A DNA stretch of 64,000 bases from Podocnemis expansa (Eukaryota > Chordata > Testudines > Podocnemididae): contig ML682028.1 in the NCBI GenBank assembly GCA_007922195.1, forward strand, positions 18,940,366 through 19,004,365, given 5' to 3'. Below the pieces are notes generated by a model. That model was not told the DNA's origin. It saw only the letters and a list, made by a program, of their open reading frames with translations, and searched no databases. Positions 11,800 through 21,605 of the stretch are shown here, in pieces (position 1 is the first letter of the stretch; each line of letters begins with the position of its first letter). The position numbers were made by a program, and so were the translations under genes.

Positions 11800-12180
11800 G
11801 CAAGCATTAAGCTAGGAGATGAACTTGTGTCTCTGGATTCAGATGAGGGTGTAGCCAGGGAGGGTTGTCTGGCCAGGCCGCTGACATTTGACGACGGGCC
11901 AGGCAGTTTCCTGTCATGTGACTGGAAGCCGAGAACAGGCCCACCCACCGCAGTGCCTGGTAGCAGCACAAATTTCTCCACCGTAGCTGTGGAGCCTGGC
12001 CAGCAGCTGCAGCCACAAGTGGAGCAGCAATGGCGCCTCTGTTCCATTCACAGCTGCTAGTGAGGCCCGCAGCCGCAGTGGAGAAATTTGTGCTGTTGCC
12101 AGCTGCTGCCTTGGGCAGGCCTGATCTTCAAGGGGGTGGGCCCCGACCCATGCTGTCTCACCGATGGCAATGGCCCTAAA
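11800..12180. repeat. GC-rich block with ~40-bp imperfect inverted repeat
   Basis: A GC-rich island sits in AT-rich surroundings. GCAGCACAAATTTCTCCAC (11963-11981) is inverted at 12078-12096 with 18 of 19 matches. The pairing continues more loosely outward to roughly 11956-11996 against 12064-12105. The open frames on both strands here, of about 70-90 codons, come from the base composition and show no domain. A nonautonomous DNA element is the simplest reading, but ends and target duplication were not identified. Confidence 0.5.
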
Positions 12181-12379
12181 TTCATATTTTACCTTCTGAG
12201 ATCTCTAGCCCTATTTTTATACTGCTCTATGTTTACAGAGTTGAGTATTTTTGGTTTCATTCTTTAACTGGTGTTGTGAAATACAGCAGTAAGTCTAAAT
12301 CTGTGTTGTATGTAAAACGCTGCTGTGTAACAAAAATCTTCGCTTGTTTGAAGGAGGTCTTTACGATATGTGATGGTCT

Positions 12380-12850
12380 GAAGGAAAGATCAGAGGTCAG
12401 GAAGTATGTATTCTAGTTCAGTGCTTCTCAACCTTTAGTGGACTGGGGAACACCTAAAAGTATTAGTTACTTTTATGTGGAACACCTGATAAAAACATTC
12501 TCGTAAAAGTTGTGGGAGATAAATGCCCCAGTCGCAGCAAAGCTTTCAGGTGTGCATCAATGTCTGCCACCAACTGGGGCATTAAATTGCTCCTCCCACT
12601 TCCCCAGTCAGCCCTCCCCAGTGGGGAAGTGTTGGTGTGGGTAGGTCGATCATGGAACACCTGCCCTATGTCTGAGGAGCACCAGCGTTCCACAAAACAC
12701 TGGTCTAGTCCGATCTGTAATCCTACTCCAGTCACTTGGTGGCCTTGGACATGTCATGTCACCTGTTTCTTCACTTTTCTTGTGTGGGAAAATAAGTTAC
12801 CTGCCTCCCAGTGCTGTTCTGCAATTATTTGAATATGTAAAGTAATAGGT
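12380..12850 (-). repeat. MIR-like SINE relic split by a hAT insertion
   Basis: On the + strand, 'gaggtcaggaagtatgtattctagtt' before 12419 continues after 12702. The continuation reads 'tctagtcc...ccagtcacttggtggccttggacatgtca' and then 'gtgtgggaaaataagttacctgcctccc' (12780-12808). This is the order of a MIR core on the complementary strand. The intervening 284 bp is a hAT element with its own target duplication, which explains the gap. Confidence 0.6.
12419..12702. mobile_element. nonautonomous hAT-type DNA element (284 bp)
   Basis: The left end CAGTGCTTCTCAACC is of the same type as the other short hAT elements in this window. The right end, ACAAAACACTG, pairs with CAGTG at the left tip. 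Flanking 8-mers TTCTAGTT (12411-12418) and GTCTAGTC (12703-12710) match at 6 of 8. The insertion splits a MIR-like SINE. The interior has GC-rich parts and no transposase frame. Confidence 0.75.
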
Positions 12851-13654
12851 TTATGATTAATTTTACTATCATATACCATCTATTTTTAGTAAAGAAAAAC
12901 TAAATTACTTTTATCCAGAATTTCAGAATAGCTGTGAGATCTTTCAGCTTGAAATCAGTCCATTCCACTTCCTTCAAGAGCTTTATTTAGACATTTATTT
13001 ATTACAAGGACCTAAAAATTATACTCCAGTGACAAATCCTTCTTTATTTTTAGGCAGTTGGCATCAATTGCTGGGTGACCTAGAATGTTTCTTTGATGAC
13101 AGTGTCTATGATCCAGCTGGTCACTGAGCTATTGAATAAACAAAGGCAGAAAGAAAAATTTGGGGCAGGAAAGGCTATTTTCATTTTTTGTTGTATTACA
13201 CAAGTTGTCTTTAACAGACTACAAGATTAATTTTTAAATGCTATATCTACAAAAATGCACCCAAGTTAAGCGTCCTTGTGGACTCTGTAATGTTTCTGGA
13301 ATTTCATCACTCTGTCGTCTAGCTTCTTATCTAAATTCTGAACTCTTTAACACATGAAAAATAAGTTATACAGTCTTCGTTGGGTGTCTTAATATACCTG
13401 AGTGAGTTACGGACAGAGGGGAAACATTCCACCTCATGTTCATTACTACCACTAATTAAATTTATAATTCCTTGACTTAACACAGCTTTGCTGCATTTTA
13501 TATATTCATTGTTTTAGAAGGAAAAAGAGAAATTAGAACTAACATAGAAAAGAGGTGGTATCTTGGCCAAGGCCAAGTAGTGCATTTCAGCTTCATTAGT
13601 AACTCTGTCTGTAGCCAAAAGCTAAACTAGCATCAGATAATACTGCTGGTAATT
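12851..13654. other. no gene recognised
   Basis: AT-rich sequence with nothing assignable before the family A copy. Confidence 0.45.
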
Positions 13655-13872
13655 TGACTTGACTCCCATGGTTTGAACCTAACAACTGCTCTGATTTGCT
13701 GTTACCGTATGAGCTGATCCTGTTTTACACCCCCTTGCATTTATTTTCTTTCCATTCTGTAAGTTCACCCATCTTCGAAGCATCTGATGAAGTGGGATTT
13801 TCTCCCATGAAAGCTCATGCAAAAAATAAATCTGTTAGTCTTTAAGTGCCACACGACTCCTTGGTTTTTTAG
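13655..13872 (+). mobile_element. family A copy, sense orientation, intact hammerhead-like core
   Basis: This single-orientation copy contains the internal segment also seen (inverted) at 26274-26470, namely 'gcatttattttctttccattctgtaag...ccatcttc', then the 41-nt module, then 'aataaatctgttagtctttaagtgccac' and 'gactccttgg'. The left boundary is inferred from fading similarity to the longer copies. No protein-coding frame is present. It lies on the same strand as the inferred host gene, so it would appear in that gene's primary transcript in sense orientation. Confidence 0.65.
13780..13820 (+). ncRNA. hammerhead-ribozyme-like module, core intact
   Basis: In order: GCAT (stem I, 5' strand), CTGATGA, one extra A, GTGGGA / loop TTTTC / TCCCAT (6-bp stem II with a G-U pair next to the core), GAAA, GC, TC, ATGC (stem I, 3' strand, perfect 4-bp match to GCAT). 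The expected cleavage point is after C13816. Stem III is minimal: AGCT at 13812-13815 cannot close a hairpin loop by itself but is self-complementary, so two RNA copies could pair there. Departures from a textbook hammerhead are the extra A after CTGATGA and the 4-bp stem I. Known background: Penelope-like retroelements have been reported to carry hammerhead motifs. Activity here is not shown. Confidence 0.55.
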
Positions 13873-13944
13873 TACAAAAAGAGCCTACCAAGTCCTTAAC
13901 TCTGCAGGTCTTGGTAGCAGCCTGGGGCCAGAGAAACCTCATTG

Positions 13945-14022
13945 TTATTTTCACTGTGAAAAATATTTTTGCAGGTCTGAGTCACAACACAAATATTGTG
14001 AAAATATTTCTACAGTGAAAAT
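13945..14022. repeat. imperfect inverted repeat, ~27-bp arms
   Basis: The left arm 'tattttcactgtgaaaaatattt' (13945-13967) pairs with the right arm 'aaatatttctacagtgaaaat' (about 14002-14022), with one small gap. The sequence could form a hairpin. It may be the remains of a small inverted-repeat transposon; no target duplication was found. Confidence 0.5.
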
Positions 14023-14029
14023 TTCCACT

Positions 14030-17000
14030 TGAACAGTATATTTTTAGTAGTCGCTGCATGTCAGAACAAAAAACCATTTTCAGTGTATGTAAAGTAGATA
14101 ATCAGTAGCCCTCTAGCTTTTAAATGCTGGTCTGTTATCAGCAAAAGAGTTTGTTTCCACCGTGTGAAACAAGTAGGGTGCCCAACAAAAGCCCCCCAGG
14201 AACTTTTTACAATCATAATAATTATGTTTGTCTTGGATGATGATTTATTAGTTTTGATGGATTTATTCAGAATCTCTTCTTATTTAGTTGTTGCCAGACT
14301 ATTAAAAATGGCCTTTCACATATAATATACTAAACTTGATGACTTAGTGTAACTTTTTCCATGCTTCATAGTTTCTGTAGCAATAAATAAAACCTAATAA
14401 GAGTAAGTTATAAATATTTTAAGAATGTTTTTGTCTTTCATTAGGCCTTTATGATTTAGATTTTAATAATAAGCCAGTCAAAGCTTTAGTCAGAGCTCTT
14501 CAATTTAATGTCAAAATGACTGTTCAGAATTTTACTGCTGAAAAACAAGGCAAGCACTTTTGAACTGATCTTGTTGACTGCAAAATCCTCATCTGTATCA
14601 GTGCCAAGGAGAGCATGTGGTAAATCAGCTCAAATAAAGTTAGCAGAACTCAGACACTCAGATTGGGGTTATATGGTTCAACTGCCCCAAGTTTCCTGAT
14701 TTCCAGTTCCATACCCTGTCTGTTGGATCAGATATATTTGTGGTATTGCTCTTCTGTCTCGTGCACAATGGATACTTTAAGAAGTATGCTTTTTTATTTA
14801 ATTCTCACAATTCAAGAAAAGTAACTTTCGCTACAACAGGATGAGAATAAACTCGTGCAATTTAGCCTCAGGTCAAGACTCCTGACATTTTTGTTTGAGT
14901 CAAATCTGTATTTCATTTGTAGTCTGTTATGCTTGTAAAAATTAGAAGATAGTTTTCTGGACAAGCAAAAATGGGTGACAGTTATAGAAATGAAATGAAT
15001 GCAATCTGCTTTTACCAGTTTGTTGCTGAAAAAAACATTCTCAGAGATGCTCTTATTCTGTGACCAGATGTGAAAATCACCATAAATGGGATTACTCTAA
15101 TCTATGGCAATTTTAAAAAAATTTCCTGTGTAGAAAATTTTATGCTGAAACATTTCCCACTGAAATATATTATTGATGTTTAGCAAGTATCATGATTAAA
15201 AATATACCACCTAAGACAGTTTTATTACAGTCACTAGCAATCAATTACACAGTCATTGCATGAGCCTCCTACTGTTACCACTCCAAAGGTAAAAGTGAAA
15301 ATCTCCCTTTCTGAATCTGCTCATGCTGGCGTTGAGCACAATTTACTGAAGTAGATTTCTTGTCAAAGACGAAGACTGAATAAGTAAAATGGCATGTTTT
15401 AAAATAATGGTAGTATAGATAACAGGATTGTTTAAATACTGGTTTTATAAGCCACTGTACACTTTACTGCTCAGGTGACCTATTCTCTGGTAAACTGCTT
15501 CATTTATTGTTTTCAGAACTGTCCCATTACTAACAGTCTAGAAGGTAGCTGATTTAGTGAGATGAGTGTTTTCAATAAGGTATTTGTTACTATTTCAATT
15601 TTGATTAATATCTTCATATGTAAAATAAATTCCAAATCTTTCCAGGGCAAGAGTAGAGTTTTGCTGAGTTAGTGACTAAATGAAATATATGGTTCGAATA
15701 AAAATATTATCTAACTTTTTTTGTTGTTGTTGATAGATATGGTCCACTTAGGATTTAGAGAGAGAGATTTCCTATTCTTAATGTAACACAGATCTTTTAA
15801 AAAATGAAATGACAGATTTCTGTTTTGATTAGATCCTGCATAATGCTTTAAATACTAGTTTTGGATTTCACAGTTCACTAAGTGAGAGGAAATAGAAGTG
15901 AAAGACTTTTCTCACTAGATACCCTGGGAAGCTCATCTTAAATTCTTGTGGTGTTGTAGACTATGAAGTTCATGCTCTGCATGTGTGCGTGCATGCAGAA
16001 TGAGAGATGATAGTTTGATTAAATCAACCTCATACAGTACTCTTATATTCTTAAATGTTAAGATATTAGCTCTATAGTGATATATAATAATTAGGAATAT
16101 ATTTTTTTTGCTGTACATAACCATTAATCAAAACTATTAGCATGCAGTGTGCTTGCTAGAATTTTTAAACTTTATTGTAAGCCTGTTATACATCTTTGTT
16201 TTCTGAAAAATATCGCTTCTTATAAAGTCTGAGCTGGGATTCCCAACTGCACATGTTGAATCTCAGTGGGCAACATTTATGTCAGTTCAGTATAGTATTA
16301 AGAATTTTAACATTGTTAATATATAGTTTAAATTAACACTGAAAAATTTCATTAGCCAATAGCAGTTTGCTATGAGGAGGGTACTCATTTTTCATTTGGG
16401 GTATGTAAAATAAGCCCATCTTAGAGGAAGGAATTTTTCCTGGGACTCATCTCAGAGTCTGCATTATTCAGGGAAGGGTGTGGAATTTGTCAGGGTATAT
16501 GTGAACCATTTGTACCATATGATTTTTAAAATTAATATCTTTTAATCTGGGATATATTGTCAATTTCATCTTCCTCCATTTTATTTAAGGTGCTGCAAAT
16601 TTATTTAATGAGCTATGAAATTTGAAATATTGTTTTTAAGATTCAAAATTGGACAAACTATATATTTTTGTTACTGTTTTTGTAATAATCTGAGCTGACT
16701 ATTGTGTATGTATTTTTATATTCCATATGTGCAGTGCTCAGCAGTATTGGCAGATTGCTTTTAGATTGCTTTTGGCATTTTCTTAGTATGTGTGCGCATG
16801 TATAGTTTTCACCTATTAAAATTAAATGTGGGCTTAAATTCTAAGTTCAGAATTTGCAGAATTCTTTCTAATGTTTGGACTCAGATTCGCCATTTTTCTT
16901 AATTAGGAGAAACCAAATGGACTGTTTTGGAAACATTTTATATTCATCTCAAATATAGCTTCATTAAAAAAAATATTCCATGGTCTTTGTCAAAACTCTT

Positions 17001-17139
17001 CTATTTTTTATTAGGCCTTCTGCCTGCTTTGTACTTAGTTCCCCCTTCTGTGTTCAGATGTTGAATCAGAAACTGCTGATGGAAATACCTTTGTCTGGTT
17101 TGAAAAATCCTGCAATACTTAAGCCTACCAGTGTGAGCT
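14030..17139. other. no gene recognised
   Basis: About 3.1 kb of AT-rich sequence. A short alternating purine-pyrimidine stretch (GCATGTGTGCGTGCATGC, about 15979-15996) stands out. Otherwise no repeat, exon or RNA gene could be supported. Confidence 0.5.
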
Positions 17140-17152
17140 AAGAGATGGAAAA

Positions 17153-17249
17153 CAAATGAGGAGTCCAGAGGCTCTTAAAGACTAACTAATTAATTTATTG
17201 CATGAGCAGTAAACTAACACAGTTGCCCCTTTGGAACTTGGCAATGTGC
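17153..17249. mobile_element. family A collapsed inverted pair (97 bp)
   Basis: The left part is a family A outer end in - orientation ('gaggagtccagaggctcttaaagactaac'), running to GCATGAGC. The right part is an outer end in + orientation ('actaacacagttgcccctttggaac'). The centre, including the whole hammerhead-like core, is missing. Candidate target duplications AAGAGATGGAAAA (17140-17152) and AAAAGATGGAAAG (17250-17262) match at 11 of 13. Confidence 0.6.
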
Positions 17250-17689
17250 AAAAGATGGAAAGGTATCCTTAACCAAGCATTTTTTGGCTTTGCTTGGTTT
17301 AAGATAGTTCCTGAGTATTGGAAGTGAATTTTCATATCTAATATAGAAAAAGAGGATATGGCTTAAGTATTGACATAACAAGGCTTCTGTAATTTTGTTT
17401 AAAGGCAGAAGAAGAATGCTGCAAGAGCCAAGATGAAAAATATCCCATGTAAATATAAACTATATTAGAGCATTTAGTGAAAAGTGTTAAAAAAAGTGTT
17501 TTCTTTCATAGTCTATAGCAAATATGAAAAGTATGAAATAGTTTTCATTATGAGATATCTATAATAATTATTTTTTTCCAAATACAACAAATATATCAAA
17601 ATACCAGATTTGTCATAGTGCACACAGTCAGTGAAGAGGGTTTGGGTAAAGTGAGGAAAGGGGAGGGGAAGTGATATGTCTATATTCAG

Positions 17690-19290
17690 AGATTATAATC
17701 ATAGACATCTAAAAAATCACCCCAAATTACTTTGTATATTTTGGGCATTCCCCTTTTGCAGAATGCTGTCTGTTCACTAGCTGCAACATGAGCCACATCA
17801 CGCAGCCAGACATTCTTGTTTGGTGGGTTTGACATTTCCATTTTTGCAGGATTAATTTTTTGGTGGCACATTGGAACCACTTTGTTTTGTTACCAGATAA
17901 CTTCCACATATTGGTAACATAGCCAAGAAGAAACCTAATGGGAGAGGGCTCCACTTTCACATCCAACGTCAAACTGGTCTTTTGAGCCACCAAAAATTCT
18001 TGCTATAGGGTCCCTCACAAAATATGTGAACTAACAGAGCACCAAGGGAGTTATATTTTCAGCAACAGTCACCATTTATGAGGCCCATTGCCATTAGCCT
18101 CTGTAAGGGCCAACATATTTGAAAAAGTGTCTTTTAGTGAATAAACCGTAGTCTCAGGTCTAGAGATACTTTTTAAGTATGAGATACAATTGTATTCCAT
18201 CGAGTTGACGATTGTTGTGTATCCAAATCTCTGTTCCAAGCAACTGTCAAATTATCAGTCTTTCTCAAAAGTTTTTGGATCAGAAAATCATAGAACGATA
18301 CTGCTGGCTGAGTAAATCCTTGATGTTCCCTCCAAAATAATAAAAGTTCTGGAGGTCCTGGAGCTCCAAATATATCCATAAGTGAATGCTTTAATTGAAG
18401 ATATTTCCATGTACTGGAGTAGGCAAGCCAAATGGTTGTTGAGGATCTACAAGTGGTTTAAATTTCATTTTCAGTTAGCTGTGACAGTTGTTATTCCTTT
18501 CTCTATTTAATCTTTCCATATTAAGGTTTTGCCACTGATTTTCAGAATAAGATTGCTCCATAGAACCACCTCTACATGGAAGAATGGATAGAAGCAGAAC
18601 TTTCTAGCCAAGTTTGACCGAGCTTTCTCTCAGCCATTTCTGTGGGAGTTCTGTTGCCATCAGATCAATACTAATTCTAGTCTATAGTCTTACAAAGAGT
18701 GAGAGGGTATGCCAATTCTTGTTCAATCTGAATCCATGGTGGTGTGCATGGGGTCGTCTAACAGCCGTGGAGATTTGTCTTAACAAAAAGGAGTTATGAT
18801 AATATTTTAAGTTGGCTAAATGAAACCCTCCACAGAGATAGAGGAAGCTATAACTTGCTGAACACCAGGCTAGGTTTCTTTCTAATGTCCCAAACAGACA
18901 TTCTGAAAATATCTAATTTCTTAAACTAAATTAGAGGAATGGAAATGAGATGACCACCCAGGACATATAAAATTCTGGGAAGAACACTCGTTTTTAATAT
19001 CTTAATTTTACCCCACATACTTAGGGTTAACAAACTCCATCTCCCCAGATCATTAGCTAGCTGGGCAATCATTTTTCTACATTCATCTTAGGGACGTCCT
19101 GGATATTAGTGGGAATCAATATGCCTCAGTATTTCAGGTAAGGGCATAACAACTGAAAGACCCTATTTGAGAAAAGGTCATTGTGAGCCAATTTGATAAT
19201 GGCTAAGATTTGTAATTTACTTCAATTAATTTTATATTCTATGAGGTGGTTAGGATGCTAGGAATGGTAACTTTGGGCTTACATACAAAT
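17690..19290 (-). pseudogene. L1-clade LINE ORF2 relic (reverse transcriptase C-terminal region)
   Basis: Translating the - strand with frame changes gives landmarks in the order of an L1-type ORF2 C-terminal half. Near 19200-19050 is a 'KI(N)xSK...' stretch followed by 'LKYxGI-IPTNIQDV'. Near 19020-18950 is SMWGKIKILKTSVLPRILYV, closely matching the L1 'LSLWGRI..KM.vLPrlLY' motif. Then come 'FHLANLKYY' near 18820 and 'WIQIEQELAYPLTL' near 18720. Finally 'HIFCEGPYSKNFW' near 17990 corresponds to the cysteine-rich C-terminal segment. Stops and frameshifts are frequent, so it is long dead. The upstream RT core and the 3' end were not identified. L1/Tx1-type elements are a minority of LINEs in sauropsids, where CR1 dominates. 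Confidence 0.72.
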
Positions 19291-19419
19291 ACAAGAGCAG
19301 CTTTCTCACAGAGCATAATTTTATGCTCTCTTTGACTCACCCTGGTACCATGAATATGTTGATTTGCTGAAAAACAGAAGATAAAGATTCTAGAGCTCAA
19401 TCAAACCAAGGAGGTGTGC

Positions 19420-19810
19420 TCCCAGTTCAAGAAAAAAGTTGAAAAACTGGAAAAGGTTCAGAAAAGAGTTATAAGAATGATAAAAGGATTCGAAAAGAGG
19501 CCTTGTAGTGATAGACCTAAGGAACTCAATCTGTTTAGGTCAACAAGGAGAATGTTAATGGGTGACTTGATTGCTATCTAAAAGTATCTGCATGGGGAAC
19601 TAATATTTAATAGTGGACTCTTCAGTGTGGAAGAGAAACGGCTAACATTATGCAATGGCTGCAGATTGAAGCTGGACAGATTCAGACTGGAAATAAAGTG
19701 TACATTTTTAAGAGTGAGAGTCATTAACCATTGAAACAATTGGCCAATGGTTGTGGTGGGTTCTTCGTCACTGACAATTTTTAAATCTAGATTATCCCAT
19801 AGAAATTATT
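19420..19810 (+). pseudogene. L3/CR1-type LINE ORF2 3' relic
   Basis: The + strand frame reads 'KLEKVQKRVIRMIKGFEK', 'ELNLFRSTRRMLMGDLIAI', 'LKLDRFRLEIK', 'FLRVRVINH' and 'SSLTIFKSRLS'. This is the conserved order at the C-terminal end of CR1/L3 ORF2, downstream of the reverse-transcriptase core. An in-frame stop after 'GDLIAI' and another at the 'NHW' position show it is dead. The start is a 5' truncation typical of LINEs. A clear 3' terminus was not seen. Confidence 0.75.
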
Positions 19811-20081
19811 TTATGCCTTTTATCGAATTTATTAATTAAACAAGGGTTATGTGGGAATTTCAGGGGTGTTAACTGATCTGAGACAAGAAGTGACAGGATC
19901 GAGTTTTTGTCCTATCTTTTTACAGTGCTTTTCTACTTGATTATTTATTTTGTAAACTTGGATACAGCTCAGGATAGCATACTGAGCACCACACAGTGTG
20001 GTATGTTAGTATATGGGAAGACATTTCACAATGCCAAATTAAACCCATTCTTAGAGAATTCTGTGTTATCCTACTATGATG

Positions 20082-20083
<2 letters not shown>

Positions 20084-20132
<49 letters not shown>

Positions 20133-20142
20133 NNNNNNNNNN

Positions 20143-20189
<47 letters not shown>
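20084..20189. repeat. (CA)n microsatellite with 10-N gap
   Basis: A pure AC/CA tract is interrupted by ten N at 20133-20142. The true repeat length is unknown. Histidine/threonine open frames running through it are artefacts. Confidence 0.97.
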
Positions 20190-20190
<1 letters not shown>

Positions 20191-20239
20191 CAAAAATGTG
20201 TCTTGTAGCCATTTCCGAAAAGTCCTTGACCAGTTTTAA

Positions 20240-21405
20240 TTGTTTGTCACAGACGAGCGTAGCCAGGTACTTTAATGGTATTGGTTCCTGATTGATACTA
20301 ATTTAATGAACTGGGGTAATAAGGTTCTAGTCCCAGAATCTGACACAACAGACTTACAACTATTTGTCCCTGGTGTGCCAAATGAGTTGGATCTCCCCAA
20401 AAAGTTGGTGGTAGATAATAACTGGGAAGAGCTGAAGGGTCAGGGAGAGAAATCTTGCCATCCCAGCTACAAGGTGGCTTGGCCTGTTACAGGCCTGTGG
20501 ACTATCATGAATATTAATTCAGATATCCAGCCTCCCATGTTCCTGTCTAACGTCCTCATCCAAATAGTGCCAGGGTGCCTTTATCCTATTGGTTAGCATA
20601 TTATTGTCTTTTAGTGCATTACTGTATTTATCAGCTATTCCTAAAATGAGTTTGTGGCTAAACATTTGCCAGGGCTTTTATCCTAAAACTTCCAGGTCTA
20701 CAATCAGGTCAGTATTTCTGCAGTTGCCAGGTATAGGTATGTACCAGTTCCCTCTGAAACAAGCTAGTCTCAGTTCCATGAAACCATGGGGCATTTTTTC
20801 TATGCTAAGGATCATTGACCTGCTTCATTTATGCTAATTTGATTAAGATGCTGTCATACAGGATAGAGGCCTCTGGGTTCGTTGGGTTAATGATAAGTAA
20901 AATAAAAGGCCACTCTAGGTCTATGGGCTACAGAGAAAATTATCTTAATGTACCAGAGGAGCAAACTCTGTCACTTTTCTTCTAATAAAAATGTTCCTTT
21001 CAAGCAAAAATGTTCCTGCATTGTATGCCAAAGCAAAAACAGAAATCTTGGAGAGCCTAGGTAGCTCAGGGAATTAATTCCTTATGGGAACCCCTTCCCT
21101 ACCAGAATCGGTGGAAAATATCATTTAAGCCATAAAAGGGGTTGTAAGTGAAATGGGTTTGGTACTGACTAGTTCCAAGAAGCATCCTAGTAAAGTAACA
21201 AAAACAACTGTATATCAAGTGCAGATCTGGCAAAGGGAAATGTGGCCAAAAGAGGCCCAGGACAGAATCTGTTAGACAAATATCTACTTTTAATAATTGA
21301 TCTCTGCCGGTTATTGTGCTTTTCCTGACCTGTGTTGTCTCTGAATACGAATTGTGCATTTTTTCCCCATCACTTTTTTGTTGAATCATATCGCTTGAGA
21401 TTACA
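20240..21405. other. no gene recognised
   Basis: Two open frames of 80-96 codons at 20306-20596 and 20589-20837 (+) have no recognisable domain and no splice context. I treat them as chance. Confidence 0.45.
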
Positions 21406-21409
21406 AAAT

Positions 21410-21605
21410 CATAAAGCTTAAGGCTTTACAAATATTAGCTACTCCTTATAACATCCCTGTGAGGTAGGTGAGGGTTAGCTGTAATTTATAGATTGTGACA
21501 CTAAAGCAGGAAAGTTCAGCAATGTGCTCCAAGTCACAATGAGACTCAGCATTATAAAAGAGAATTTCCTGGCTGTGAGTTCTGTGCACAGACCACTAGA
21601 CCACA
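21410..21605 (+). repeat. MIR-like SINE
   Basis: In + orientation: 'gctttacaaatatta', 'ccctgtgaggtaggtgag', a weak 'acagatg/ggaaactg' equivalent ('gacactaaagcagg'), 'caagtcacaatgagactcagc', and 'gaccactagacca' near the end. This is the full order of a MIR body and 3' part. Divergence is high, as expected for this old family. Confidence 0.75.

Noticed and set aside
19907..20239. Open frames with histidine-threonine runs
   Set aside because: They are read through the CA microsatellite and the N gap and are not genes.
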